Positions 16,201-24,015 are shown, counted from the stretch's first letter. The stretch is 64,000 nt of DNA from UBA6144 sp964399165 (GCA_964399165.1 CAYNPO010000017.1:1-64000); one strand, 5' to 3'. Numbers and translations: made by a program. The notes: generated from the sequence alone by a model not told the origin.

Positions 16201-16393
16201 CCAGGCGTTCGACCTCTTCGGGGCCGAAGCCGTCGACCCGGGTGTTCACCTGCACCTGCACGTTGGTGATGTCCGGGACGGCGTCGATGGGGAGGCGTTT
16301 GAACGAGTAGGCTCCCGCGATGACCAAGAGGAGCGTCGCGAGGACGATTTGTAGTGGGTACCTGAGGCAGTAATCAATGATGTTTTTCAGCAT
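13259..16393 (-). CDS. czcA: CzcA-type heavy-metal RND efflux pump
   Basis: 1044-residue inner-membrane RND protein of the heavy-metal-efflux group, with twelve membrane helices and two large periplasmic loops. It drives metal out of the periplasm or cytoplasm using protons, with an adaptor and a TolC-like channel. Helix 4 reads DFGVITDGAVIVLDN (about residues 400-415), which follows the DFG..DGA..(V)EN pattern of the Co/Zn/Cd/Ni pumps and not the pattern of CusA; the final acidic residue is Asp instead of Glu. So divalent metal is the likelier substrate. It follows the short adaptor gene after a 9-base gap and overlaps the small Cys/His gene by 4 bases. Confidence 0.92.
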   Translation of the reverse strand: MLKNIIDYCLRYPLQIVLATLLLVIAGAYSFKRLPIDAVPDITNVQVQVNTRVDGFGPEEVERLVTLPIEMALNGIPGVDQVRSITRYALSQVTVNFEDGTSIYLARQLVSERLSSLKDELPNGSTPMLSPVTTGLGEVYHYAVDYKVKATGAERTQQLAELRSIQEWFLKPRLMTVKGIAEVNTIGGFEKQYLIQPDPKQLARYGLDLEDVSRAVSRSNRNEGGSYIEQTGDQFLVTAKGMFESTEDIAAVPVRTLENLRVLQVRDIAEVRIGTGIRTGAALYDGKETVLGTALMLSGANSREVSTNVHEMVQGISKSLPAGVEIKTLYNRSDLVDDTIATVKENIVAGAVLVIIVLLLLIGNLRAALISAVVIPLSLLISFIAMRYFNISGNLMSLGALDFGVITDGAVIVLDNCLRLLSERKKAAGRTLTTEEKRGTILEATLQIRKSAGFGEIIVALSFLPVFAFVGVEGKMFIPMASTFIIAILGSLVLSFTFVPAMAMLLLGKDTGGKEPWLMKALHRVYLPVLDKALAHRKAVVASLIGFLVVGGFLATRMGGEFLPKLDEGSIAVQFIRPVSSGISHSVSLDAKSMEVILKVPEVSHVFSRIGTADIALDPMGPNISDSYVMLKPRRDWPKADGKKRTKEEVIKHIVTQLDELVPGQRLLVSQPIQLRFNELLEGTRADVSLKVFGDDIAKATETAEQIETALKTIPGAGDVEVEIKGKQPILEITPKKDRLALYGISQSELLESVGMAIGGQAIGKFYEGQRKFDIVMRLSEETRQDLEEISKLPVSVAGNKTVPLRDIAQMKFKDGFSSFSREQAKRRVAVLINPRGMSTEEFVEVAKAKIGAEVKLPEGIYLEWGGNFKNLQEAKSRLLILGPLALLLILFMIHSAFGKLWQTTLVAFTVPLAIVGGLISLSVTGEPFTLSAGIGFIALCGICVLNGVVLVNFFNELQEQGIRGKAAIVKGAGLRLRPVLMTALTDVLGFIPMAFSHSTGAEVQKPVAIVIIGGVLASTFLTLIVLPTLYFMIESKLSQKETP

Positions 16394-16402
16394 CTGGCCC
16401 CC

Positions 16403-16780
16403 TCAGTGCGCGCACGCGTCGACGGTTTCGGAATTCAGGTCGGTCTCCGCCATCCGCAAGAAGGGGGCGCCGGCCACGGCGACCTCGTCTCCGGCTTCAA
16501 GGTCGGAAGAGGTGATGCTTGCGTTGGCTTTCTTGACGATGACAAACGTGATTTCCCCGTCGATGCGGCGGTAAACACCTTCCGTCAGCCTCACTTTGAC
16601 GATGGCTTCTTTCGGAATTTGCCAGGGACCGGGACCCACCAGCCGTTCGAAGCGGATGCCCATGTGGGCGGCGGCTTTGTCGCTGATCTTGAAGTGGCCA
16701 TCTTCGCCTTTGGTGCCGGCGGGAAGGGCTCGGGATTCCCAAGAGGCGAGCAAGAGAGCAAGGGTGATGGTGGTTTTCAT
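16403..16780 (-). CDS. Very short RND adaptor-like protein
   Basis: 125 residues with a signal peptide (cleavage near SRA). The mature protein contains only the membrane-proximal C-terminal part of a CzcB/CusB adaptor: IPKEAIVKV, a strand pair ending ITFVIVKKANA, and LEAGDEVAVAGAPFLRMAE. The lipoyl and alpha-hairpin domains (about 200 residues) that normally bridge pump and channel are missing. The frame is intact and both ends are neatly joined to neighbours (9 bases before the pump, 4-base overlap with the channel gene), so this looks like a maintained mini-adaptor and not random decay. It ends with a DACAH tail that could bind metal. Confidence 0.75.
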   Translation of the reverse strand: MKTTITLALLLASWESRALPAGTKGEDGHFKISDKAAAHMGIRFERLVGPGPWQIPKEAIVKVRLTEGVYRRIDGEITFVIVKKANASITSSDLEAGDEVAVAGAPFLRMAETDLNSETVDACAH

Positions 16781-17985
16781 AGGTGGACCTCGTTGAGCTG
16801 TCCGTTGAGACGGTGGTGTTCAATAGTGAGTTGCAGGATGCGCTCTTCCAGTTCGAGCTTCGAGGCCGTCACGTCCCGCCACATCCGGTGGGAATCCAAG
16901 TAAATCGGTGAGGGGATGAGCCCCTGGGAGTAGAGCTTTTCCACCCGGCGGTGGGACTCCGCTAGTTTCGCCCGGGCGGGGATCAACGCCAGGCTGGTCT
17001 TGAGCTGTTCGATCCGCTTTACCAAAGAGTCCTTCTCCGCGGATTCCTTCTTCTGGAAGAGTTCAAACTGCCTCTGGGAGTTCGCCAGGGCCGTTTGCGC
17101 CCGGGCTTTCCCGGCGCCGTTCATTTGCCAGACGGGAATGGGCATGGTGAAAGCGACGCCGTAAAGCTTCGAGCCCAACTCATCCAGCTTGTCGTCCATG
17201 TACATGGGGCCCACCGAAATCCCCTCCCAGATGGAGGCTTTTTGCACGCTCAGCTCTTCCTTCGCCAGCTTCACCTCGAGGCCGAGCTTCATCAGGTTGA
17301 AGGAAGTGGAGGCGGCAACGGAGATTTCGGGGCGATGGTAGTGGTCGTCCATGACGCCCAGGATTTGCTCTTTGCTGTAGCCCCCGTTGAGGTAGAAGAA
17401 CAGCAGGACCTGCTCTTCTTGATCTTCCAAGAGGGCGATGGAGTTGTTGACCTCGGCTTTTTGCAGCTCGAAGTTCACTTTGGACGCTTCTTGATCCGGG
17501 CTGAGCACGGGCCTTCTCCCGAGAGCCCCGGTCACCGTGTCGAGGCTGGCGAGGACCTGCTGGTTGACCGCGAGGGTCTCCCGCAGATGGACCAGATGGT
17601 GGACGTTCAGGAGCACGGCTTCAATGACGTCTTCCTGGGTGGCCGCCTTCTCGGTTTGGGACAGGGAGTAAAGCAACTTGCCCTGGCTCCGCAGTGCCGA
17701 AAGCTTTCCGCCCAGGTCGAGTTGCTGGGAGAGGATAATCTGGGTCTGGCGGGAGCTCGAGGAGTGCACGGTCTGCACGTCCAGGACGGGGTTGGGCCTT
17801 TGACCCATCACCTGGTCCAGGTTTTCCGCGTTCCGCATCCCATGGTCTTTGAGTTGGACCAGGTAGTGGCTGTTCTTGAGGCAATCGAGGATGTCATCGA
17901 GCTGGGTGGGCGCGGGGCAAGCCTGCGCCATAGCCAGGGTCGACTGCGACAACGCCGCAATCACCAGGAGGTGTTTCCAGTGCAT
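16777..17985 (-). CDS. TolC-family outer-membrane channel
   Basis: 402 residues with a signal peptide (cleavage near AMA-QA) and the long coiled-coil helices of an outer-membrane efflux protein: two repeats of heptad-rich helix separated by strands (QTQIILSQQLDLGGKL; FTMPIPVWQMNGAGKARA). It is the first cistron of the leftward channel-adaptor-pump-chaperone unit and should form the exit duct for the CzcA-type pump. ATG 17985 is used; a TTG four codons upstream is in frame but less likely. It is slightly shorter than usual CzcC proteins (about 420). Confidence 0.85.
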   Translation of the reverse strand: MHWKHLLVIAALSQSTLAMAQACPAPTQLDDILDCLKNSHYLVQLKDHGMRNAENLDQVMGQRPNPVLDVQTVHSSSSRQTQIILSQQLDLGGKLSALRSQGKLLYSLSQTEKAATQEDVIEAVLLNVHHLVHLRETLAVNQQVLASLDTVTGALGRRPVLSPDQEASKVNFELQKAEVNNSIALLEDQEEQVLLFFYLNGGYSKEQILGVMDDHYHRPEISVAASTSFNLMKLGLEVKLAKEELSVQKASIWEGISVGPMYMDDKLDELGSKLYGVAFTMPIPVWQMNGAGKARAQTALANSQRQFELFQKKESAEKDSLVKRIEQLKTSLALIPARAKLAESHRRVEKLYSQGLIPSPIYLDSHRMWRDVTASKLELEERILQLTIEHHRLNGQLNEVHL

Positions 17986-18030
17986 AGGTAATCCCAAATG
18001 GTTGGTTGTCTTGGATCGGGGGAAGCGGGA

Positions 18031-18348
18031 TTAGGCTATGGGAGGGTGGAAGACCGAGGACTCGTAGGAGGAAGTGGTGGGGAGGTCGGAGGAGAAGGTG
18101 TGCTCAAGAGAAAAAGAGGAGGGGAGGGCGACGGCGACTTTCACGGACGAGTGGAAGCGCAGGCGGCAGCTGGGCGCGCAGTGGCAGTGCTCGGGCGCCG
18201 CGTCCTTTTCACCGTCATCGTCGCAGTGGTCATGGCTTTGTCCGACGGACTGGCAGTGCTCGTTGGCTGACTCCACTTCAACGTTGCAGCAATCAGCGAG
18301 GACGCTGAACGAAAAGGTGAATGTGAAGAGCAGCAGCAGGATCTTCAT
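18031..18348 (-). CDS. Cys/His-rich secreted protein of the metal operon
   Basis: 105 residues: signal peptide (cleavage after VLA, residue 17), then a Cys/His-rich middle (DCCNVEVES, SHDHCDDDGEKD, EHCHCAPSC) and a Ser-rich C-terminus. It should bind metal in the periplasm. ATG 18348 is used because the signal peptide begins there; upstream codons remain open in the same frame and encode the tail of an old receiver domain. It is 45 bases upstream of the channel gene on the same strand and may be the first gene of that operon. Family unknown. Confidence 0.65.
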   Translation of the reverse strand: MKILLLLFTFTFSFSVLADCCNVEVESANEHCQSVGQSHDHCDDDGEKDAAPEHCHCAPSCRLRFHSSVKVAVALPSSFSLEHTFSSDLPTTSSYESSVFHPPIA

Positions 18349-18540
18349 TGCCTGAAGTCTAGCGTGAATCTCGGGGGCAGCGCAACACTTTTTGACCCGC
18401 CTGATCGTCTCGATCACCGCCTCTTTCTTGATGGGCTTCGCCACGCGGTCGTCAAAACCCGCTTCCGGGCATTTGCGCTGCTCCTAATGGAGCGCATAGG
18501 CGGTGAGCGCGATGATTTGGGCGCGTCTCGCGCCTCCTGC
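18349..18540 (-). pseudogene. Receiver-domain remnant
   Basis: The minus strand encodes the C-terminal third of a response-regulator receiver domain: QIIALTAYALH, a stop codon (TAG), then CPEAGFDDRVAKPIKKE with the conserved Lys of the KP motif and a final helix AVIETIRRVKKC. The phosphorylated Asp and the first half are absent. The open frame runs on into the Cys/His-rich protein at 18348. It was probably the C-terminal domain of a hybrid kinase broken by rearrangement. Confidence 0.75.
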
Positions 18541-18560
18541 CACAGTAGGATAGGTTGAAA

Positions 18561-18584
18561 CCTCTGGGGGGGGGCGCCCAGAGG
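18561..18584. terminator. GC-rich hairpin, possible terminator
   Basis: CCTCTGGG (18561-18568) pairs with CCCAGAGG (18577-18584) around a G-rich loop. It is followed by CTTTAACT on the plus strand and TTTC on the minus strand, so T-runs are short. It separates the metal operon from the kinase operon. Confidence 0.45.
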
Positions 18585-18714
18585 CTTTAACTCTCATCTC
18601 CCGAAAGACTATGAGGGGAAATTGGCGATGCCAAATTGCCTTGGGGGCATAGTCCGGTTGCCATCCGAGGTTTGAAGGAGCTTGCTGCTTAGGAGCATGA
18701 TTTGACCTTCTGCT

Positions 18715-20700
18715 TTAAACTGGAAATGCCTTGCCGATAACCGGGCATGGCGCGTTGACCGAGCCTACATCCCCAGTCGTGATAGTCATAAAGTGGTATC
18801 CCATATCGTGAAATTTCGGAAGGAGGGAGATTCCGGTCGCACAATCAAGATTTTGATCCACAAAGATTGGTGTCTGTGGTGATGGCGGATCAGACAGAAA
18901 ATCATCGAAGGAGGAGTAGGTCATTACTTCAAGACATTCACTCGTTCCAAGAGTGCCCCAGGTATCCCTTACCAGTTGGTTATCATCTATAAGCGCGATG
19001 CGAGACATGCGAGCTGTTAGAAGGAATACGGTATTGGCCGGCTTCGATCTTTCAAGCTCCAATTTGAAACCCAGCTCTTTCAACCTCTGCTGACAAAAAG
19101 CCAACCCCAAGCCATGCCCTCGCCCAGCGTCTGAAGTGACCCCCATGTCGAAGATGTAAGGTTGAAGTCTTGTTGGGATGCCTTGCCCGTTATCAGTGAT
19201 GCTTATTCGGATAATGCCTTTAGTCGTTTCGCCTACGACACTAACGTCCGTGGCACCCGCTTTCAGTGCGTTGGAGAAGAGATTATTAAAAACGCGAGTC
19301 GCTAGCTGAGCATCCATTTGAAGCCAGTCAAAGGCTCTGGAAAAGTGGGTTTGGATGCGTAGGGAGTCGAACTTGACCGCTGCTTCTCTTACAGATTGTG
19401 CCAAGAGTTGTTCGCTCGTCCGGACTGAGCTTGAGGGGCCCAGGATGTCGGAGGCAATCAACGAAAGTTCTTGGAGTGATCTTGTGCCAAGTTCGATCCG
19501 CTTTTCTTCATTCATGGGATTTTCAAAGAGCGAGTGTAACTGGTCGAGGGGCGCCCGCATGTCATGAGCGACTTTTTTAAGTCCATCTCCAAGCGCTGCG
19601 CTGGCTGAGATGATCCGGGACTCTTTGACCCTCCTGCGAACATATATCCACGTGAAGGCAATGATCGCAAAGGGGAGGTACCATTTAATCATGAACATGC
19701 CCGGGGCGAGTTGCCAGAAAACGGCTAGGTCATGAGCTTGCAGCGCTAGGAAAAGCACAAAGGCAGGAAGGTTAACGGCATTCTCCCTGGAATCGTGATA
19801 GGACCACGCTAGCAGGGTAAGGCTCAAGCTACCGCCCATAACGAGTGGAGCGACGAGCAGCATGGCCGTCTTGAAGAACTCATATTCGTAGATACCCAGT
19901 GTCCATCCGCCGACCATATGGAGGATACCGCCGACATAGAGCGGCGGGAGCCAGCGCAAGAATCTGTTTCGCTTATTGGTTTTGTACAGACCCAATGCAA
20001 ATGCCACGATCCAAAAATCGACGCCCAATCGTAGCGCGAAGTGGATAGGGCCAGAGAGCCAAACGGGATCGAAGAAGCGACGGGGGATTTCGCTGAAGCT
20101 GATGAGATAGAGGGCGCTGGTGAAGGCCAGACCTATGAGCGGAAGGATTTTTCTATTGCGGTAGATGGTGTAGGTGGCCGCCAGCCCCAGGAGAAGCACC
20201 AGACAAGTAAAGGCGCTGAGGAGGGTTGATCCTGTCCTGATGACCCAGTCCTTCGTTTGAAAAGCCTCAACTTCTTGCTTGCTCCCGATTCCTACTTCCG
20301 CGGATTTCAGCCCGAAGCGGTCCTGGTTCATTTCAGTGATGTCGACTTCAAGGACGTTTTTGTCCTGGACCATGGATGGAGGAAGCAAAGCGGTGATGGA
20401 TTCGTAGTGGGCATAGTAATAATGAGAGCCGATCATGGCGCCGTTCAGCCTGACGACGGCGGAATCGGCGACTTCCCCCAAGAAAATCCAGCAGCCCCCA
20501 CGATTTGAGCAATTCGCCATATCCGCCCGGGAGAACTGTGTCCTCACCAGGGCCTGGCGTGCTTTTTGGGTGGGGAGCAGATCTTCGCCTGGGGTATAGG
20601 GGCGGCAGGTCCCTTGAAAGCACACTTCCCAGTCTTTGAGAGGAGTGAACCCCCAAGCCTTGGTGCAGAAGGCTAGCAACAGAAGCGCTAAGAGCCTCAC
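18715..20700 (-). CDS. 7TM sensor histidine kinase with C-terminal receiver
   Basis: 661-residue membrane kinase. Order: signal peptide (about 1-17); an extracytoplasmic beta-sandwich (about 20-150) of the 7TMR-DISM kind; seven membrane helices (about 160-370); a His-kinase domain with the phospho-acceptor VAHDMRAPL; an ATPase domain with N-box NNLFSNALKAG, DNGQG and GHGLGLAFC; and a short receiver domain (IALIDDNQLVRD, IFVDQNLD with the phospho-Asp, and final K in VIGKAFPV). Its first codon overlaps the end of a truncated cyclase gene by 4 bases. Its signal is unknown; position beside metal genes suggests but does not show metal sensing. Confidence 0.85.
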   Translation of the reverse strand: MRLLALLLLAFCTKAWGFTPLKDWEVCFQGTCRPYTPGEDLLPTQKARQALVRTQFSRADMANCSNRGGCWIFLGEVADSAVVRLNGAMIGSHYYYAHYESITALLPPSMVQDKNVLEVDITEMNQDRFGLKSAEVGIGSKQEVEAFQTKDWVIRTGSTLLSAFTCLVLLLGLAATYTIYRNRKILPLIGLAFTSALYLISFSEIPRRFFDPVWLSGPIHFALRLGVDFWIVAFALGLYKTNKRNRFLRWLPPLYVGGILHMVGGWTLGIYEYEFFKTAMLLVAPLVMGGSLSLTLLAWSYHDSRENAVNLPAFVLFLALQAHDLAVFWQLAPGMFMIKWYLPFAIIAFTWIYVRRRVKESRIISASAALGDGLKKVAHDMRAPLDQLHSLFENPMNEEKRIELGTRSLQELSLIASDILGPSSSVRTSEQLLAQSVREAAVKFDSLRIQTHFSRAFDWLQMDAQLATRVFNNLFSNALKAGATDVSVVGETTKGIIRISITDNGQGIPTRLQPYIFDMGVTSDAGRGHGLGLAFCQQRLKELGFKLELERSKPANTVFLLTARMSRIALIDDNQLVRDTWGTLGTSECLEVMTYSSFDDFLSDPPSPQTPIFVDQNLDCATGISLLPKFHDMGYHFMTITTGDVGSVNAPCPVIGKAFPV

Positions 20701-20999
20701 GGTGCCCCCACCAGGTCGTTGGCAGTAAACAGGACCGGGCAGACCGGAGCTTCACTCGCCCCCTCCAGGGGGATGGGGAAGGCGCTCATGAAGTAGCGCC
20801 CCTCGGGGACCTGGGCGAGGTCGAGGCATTCGAGGATGACGGCCTTTTGGAAGAGGGTATTGTGGATGGGCCTTTGCTTGGAGCCAGGCATGAAGTCTGA
20901 TGACTTCCAGGAGGTCCCATAAAGGAGAAAGCCGGGCTGGCTGACGAGGTAGTCCGCCGCCGCCTGGGAAACGGAGAAGGGAGGGTGGGGGAAGAGATG
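20697..20999 (-). pseudogene. 3' remnant of a cyclase-family (kynurenine formamidase-like) gene
   Basis: The C-terminal part of a metal-dependent cyclase-family hydrolase remains: SVSQAAADYLVSQPG, then GSKQRPIHNTLFQ, VILECLDLAQVPEGRYFMSAFP and a final strand. The N-terminal half with the HxGTHxD metal site is absent; the frame continues upstream only as low-complexity sequence from the antisense of the next gene. The break near 20990-21000 is therefore a recombination junction. It overlaps the kinase start by 4 bases. Confidence 0.7.
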
Positions 21000-21362
21000 A
21001 GGTCGCAAGGGACAGGAGGCCCGAAGAAGCGGGGGAGGAAAAGAAAGGGTGATGAAGTCGAGGCCGTAGTTCCTAAAGAGCAGGAAAAATTTTTTATTGA
21101 TGTCAGCAAAGACAAAGACGCCAAGGAGATGATTCTTGGAGTCCTTAGGCAAGCTAACTCCAAATCCTTCGGGCGGGAAATTTTGCTGCGAGATTTGGTT
21201 CTTATTGCCCTCCCTAAGCTAGCCGCCAAGGACTTTGAAAAAATCCAAGAAGCGAGCCTTACCGAGATGGAGAGGGTGGAGCGCGCCCTAGAGGAGCACA
21301 ACAGGAAAGCGGGGACGACCCTTTCCCTGGGCGAGTTTCTGGTCAGAAGGCTTGGGGTTTAA
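20997..21362 (+). CDS. Hypothetical basic protein beside the integrase
   Basis: 121 residues. The N-terminus is very basic (GGPKKRGRKRKGDEVE), followed by a helical part (AKEMILGVLRQANSKSFGREILLRDLVLIALPKL) and a coiled segment with Glu/Arg (LTEMERVERALEEHNRKAG) ending LGEFLVRRLGV. ATG 20997 is supported by a GGAGGG about 9 bases upstream. It is probably a DNA-associated accessory protein of the element. No family recognised. Confidence 0.55.
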   Translation: MRSQGTGGPKKRGRKRKGDEVEAVVPKEQEKFFIDVSKDKDAKEMILGVLRQANSKSFGREILLRDLVLIALPKLAAKDFEKIQEASLTEMERVERALEEHNRKAGTTLSLGEFLVRRLGV

Positions 21363-21442
21363 CGAAGCCAAAGGTCTTGTGCGAGGCCCAAAAATTGGCA
21401 TGGCTGCTCAAAGTATGTGCTTTCCTTGCGAGGGGGTGAAGC

Positions 21443-21703
21443 TTGGGAGATTTCGAGATCACGGATCACATTCCATGTGAAAAATGCTATCGTCACACCG
21501 TCGGGGCAAACGTCCCGGCAGCGCTCTTTGACAATCAAAAATGGGTGGATACGAAGGGAGCAGCCAGCTACCTCAGGATTTCAGTGGGCGCACTTCGCAA
21601 TGCCGTCTATCGCAGACAGGTCATTGCTCGGAAGTTCAGACGTCGGCTGTATTTTAAGGTTAGCGAGTTGAATCGCCTCTTGGAGAACTCAACCTTACTT
21701 TAG
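21443..21703 (+). CDS. Excisionase-type helix-turn-helix protein
   Basis: 86 residues. Residues 33-80 form the MerR-like excisionase/HTH_17 fold: WVDTKGAASYLRISVGALRNAV then a basic wing (RRQVIARKFRRRLYF) and KVSELNRLLE. The N-terminal 30 residues contain CEKC and may form a small metal knuckle. Start is TTG 21443 with a G-rich ribosome binding site before it. The integrase starts 9 bases after its stop, so the two are co-expressed; its role would be to direct excision of the island. Confidence 0.75.
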   Translation: MGDFEITDHIPCEKCYRHTVGANVPAALFDNQKWVDTKGAASYLRISVGALRNAVYRRQVIARKFRRRLYFKVSELNRLLENSTLL

Positions 21704-21712
21704 GAGGTTCCC

Positions 21713-22858
21713 ATGGCGATCAAGGAATACCAGTCAAACGGTAAAATGCTTTTCGAGGTCTATGTTCACGTCAAATCTTCTGTCGATCCGCTTCTGCGGG
21801 TCCAGAAGAGGAAGAAGAACATTTTGACTCAAAAAGAAGCTGCTCGCGACGAGATGAGAATGATCAAAGAGGCACTAATCGAGCTAGGTTCTCTAGAAGA
21901 GAAAGGGGATACCTGGGAGCGTGTGATCGAGCTTTGGTTTAACGACCAAATTCGGAATGGGCTAGGTGGTCGCTACACAAACAAGTTTACCGTAGTGGAT
22001 TACCGGAACATGCTTCAACGCTATACCGAGGCGTGGCTGAAGCGTAGGCCTCATGAGTTGACTAAGGGCGATGGAAGGTTTGTCCTCGAACGGTTGAGGC
22101 AGGATGGAAAGTCCAAAAGCTATATTCAGAAGGTGAAAAACACCATCAACATGGTCTTCCAGTGGGGGATCGACAACCGCCTAATACGCGAAGTTTTCAT
22201 TAGCCCTGTGAAAGGGGTTAATGTCGATCAGCGTGAGGAGAAATTCCCTGAAATTTTGAAACTCACCGAAATTCGCACGTTTCTTCTGGAAGCCAAGAGA
22301 CGTGATCACCCGTGGTATCCGGTTTGGGCGATGGCACTCTTAACGGGGATGCGCTCTGGTGAGCTTTACGCGTTGGAATGGCTTGATGTGGATTTTGAGA
22401 ACAAACTCATCCGCGTGAAGAAATCCTTCAGCAAACGTATCAATGAAGTGAAGTCCACGAAAGCTGGCTACTGGAGGAATGTCCCCATCTCCGATGAATT
22501 GACCCGCTTGCTACTTGAACTCAAACTGCAAACAGGTATTTCAGAGCTGGTGCTGCCAAGGTTCGAGGGGTGGGAGAGGGGTGAGCAAGCGAAGCCCCTA
22601 AGGACCTTTCTTAGGGACATCGGGCTCCCTCCGGTGAAGTTTCATACGCTGAGGGCCTGTTTTGCCACCCAGCTTTTAGCCGAGGGAGTGGAGACGGCAA
22701 AGGTGATGAAAATTGGAGGCTGGAAGGATCTTAAAACGATGCAGATATATATGAGGCTGGCAGGCATTGATGAGAGAGGGGCGACTGAGGGCCTGAAAGT
22801 CCTTCCGTCGGAAAACGTTAGCCAGGTACTTGATTTTAGGCTACATGGGGACTCATGA
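21713..22858 (+). CDS. int: Tyrosine recombinase (integrase)
   Basis: 381-residue phage-type integrase. The N-terminal arm-binding and core-binding domains occupy about 1-170; the catalytic domain follows with Arg in TGMRSGELYALEW, HTLRACFATQLL (His-X2-Arg), GGWKD (His replaced by Trp, as is common) and Tyr in QIYMRLAG. AGGAGG precedes ATG 21713. It lies within the element bounded by the att repeats at 10962 and 24366, near the right end, and should bind the phased TGCTAC repeats. A hairpin follows the gene. Confidence 0.92.
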   Translation: MAIKEYQSNGKMLFEVYVHVKSSVDPLLRVQKRKKNILTQKEAARDEMRMIKEALIELGSLEEKGDTWERVIELWFNDQIRNGLGGRYTNKFTVVDYRNMLQRYTEAWLKRRPHELTKGDGRFVLERLRQDGKSKSYIQKVKNTINMVFQWGIDNRLIREVFISPVKGVNVDQREEKFPEILKLTEIRTFLLEAKRRDHPWYPVWAMALLTGMRSGELYALEWLDVDFENKLIRVKKSFSKRINEVKSTKAGYWRNVPISDELTRLLLELKLQTGISELVLPRFEGWERGEQAKPLRTFLRDIGLPPVKFHTLRACFATQLLAEGVETAKVMKIGGWKDLKTMQIYMRLAGIDERGATEGLKVLPSENVSQVLDFRLHGDS

Positions 22859-22865
22859 TGACAAA

Positions 22866-22890
22866 GGGGGTTGCGTTATATGCAACCCCC
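22866..22890 (+). terminator. Terminator-like hairpin after the integrase
   Basis: Perfect 9-bp stem GGGGGTTGC (22866-22874)/GCAACCCCC (22882-22890), 7-base loop, then TAATTATATT. The A/T-rich tail is not a pure T-run. Confidence 0.65.
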
Positions 22891-22974
22891 TAATTATATT
22901 GCGAAAACGCCCAACCAGGGTGGTGGGTTTTGGAGATAGCATGGACATTTTGGACAGCCTGCCCATCCCTAGGC

Positions 22975-23000
22975 ATCATATGATAAAATTATCTTATGAT
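22975..23000. promoter_or_regulatory. Dyad operator before the toxin-antitoxin genes
   Basis: Two 12-base arms (22975-22986 and 22989-23000) are complementary at 11 of 12 positions around AA. The AT-rich dyad lies 48 bases upstream of the toxin start and is a likely site of autorepression by the HTH antitoxin. Confidence 0.6.
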
Positions 23001-23047
23001 AGCCCGATACGACTATCCGAGGCGAATCAAGTGGAACCGTGTAGAGC

Positions 23048-23470
23048 ATGACCGCCTCCAAAAAGAAGATCGAGGAATTTCTGGTGTCCTTCGCGAAGGC
23101 GGCGAAAAAGCGTGGTGAAGTAGAGTTTGTAGAGAGGTCTGATATCAACAAAAACTTTGCTTCTTTGGGCATAACTAAGCCTATGGCCCAGAAGGAAGTG
23201 CTCACCCTCAAGCATGAACACTACCAAGTTGGCCCACAGGATGATCGTGATCCTGAGCGCAGTAGGAATGAGACAGGTGACTTTTGGATTTTCGAAAAGG
23301 AAGTGAACGGCAAAAAAGCGTATATCAAGCTAAAACTAGCGAAGAGTAAGCATAATGACTCTATAGTTTTCGCAAAATGTTGGATGCATGAGTCAGATGA
23401 GCAGGAAGAGAAAGAAGAAAAGAAAGTAACACCCAAGGTAGTTGCAAAAAAGAAGGGAGGCAGAAAGTGA
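23048..23470 (+). CDS. MqsR-like toxin (putative)
   Basis: 140 residues. The middle part reads VGPQDDRDPER..GDFWIFEKEVNGKKAYIKLKLA followed by SIVFAKCWMHE, the strand order and wording of MqsR-like/RelE-fold toxins (GP..D, D-W-F, YIKL, then a final strand). The last 25 residues are a Lys/Glu-rich tail. The gene is first in a three-gene unit and overlaps the zinc-finger/HTH antitoxin gene by 4 bases. Toxin before antitoxin is the mqsRA order. RNase activity is an inference from the family. Confidence 0.6.
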   Translation: MTASKKKIEEFLVSFAKAAKKRGEVEFVERSDINKNFASLGITKPMAQKEVLTLKHEHYQVGPQDDRDPERSRNETGDFWIFEKEVNGKKAYIKLKLAKSKHNDSIVFAKCWMHESDEQEEKEEKKVTPKVVAKKKGGRK

Positions 23471-24015
23471 AAGAAGTTTGTCCATTCTGTATGGACTTCC
23501 AGCCTGTGAAGGCGGTGAGCTTCAAAGAAATAATTGAAGTCAAAGGTCTTTCATTTGCCATTGCCACGAAAGTCTTGGAATGCAAGCAATGCAAAAACAA
23601 GTTCAGCACGCAAAACTTTCCCAACAATGCGATGGAGCTGGCGCACGAGAAGTATCGCCAAAAATGTGGCTTGCTCTCTCCCGCCGCAATTAAAAAGTTT
23701 CGTGATGATTTAAAGCTCACCCAAGCTGAGTTTTCACACTTGCTGGGGTTTGGGAAAGTTACGATCTCGCGTTATGAGGGCGGCGCTATTCAAGAGAAGA
23801 GCCATGATAACGCAATTCGTATGGCAAGAACTCCTGCGGGAATGCAGATTCTTTTAGAGCAGCTGAAGTCGGGAATTCCAAAGGCCAAGCTGGATAAGGT
23901 TAGGAGTTGGGTCGAAATGGAGAAGTACCGCGAAGCTCCTGTACGACCTCACGTTGAGAATAGGAGAAGTTTTGGTCGAGTCAGCGGAGCTAACTATATC
24001 CAGGCAAGGCCATGA
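23467..24015 (+). CDS. MqsA-like antitoxin (YgiT zinc finger plus HTH)
   Basis: 182 residues. The N-terminus has two Cys pairs (CPFC near residue 5 and CKQC near residue 40) that build the YgiT-type zinc domain; residues about 70-130 form an XRE helix-turn-helix (SPAAIKKFRDDLKLTQAEFSHLLGFGKVTISRYEGG). GTG is the start. The first 4 bases overlap the toxin gene and the last 4 overlap the third gene. It should neutralise the toxin and repress the operon through the dyad at 22975. Confidence 0.8.
   Translation: MKEVCPFCMDFQPVKAVSFKEIIEVKGLSFAIATKVLECKQCKNKFSTQNFPNNAMELAHEKYRQKCGLLSPAAIKKFRDDLKLTQAEFSHLLGFGKVTISRYEGGAIQEKSHDNAIRMARTPAGMQILLEQLKSGIPKAKLDKVRSWVEMEKYREAPVRPHVENRRSFGRVSGANYIQARP

Noticed and set aside
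13259..16393. Calling the RND pump CusA (copper/silver)
   Set aside because: Helix 4 has the DFG..DGA pattern of divalent-metal pumps, and no CusF or full CusB is present.
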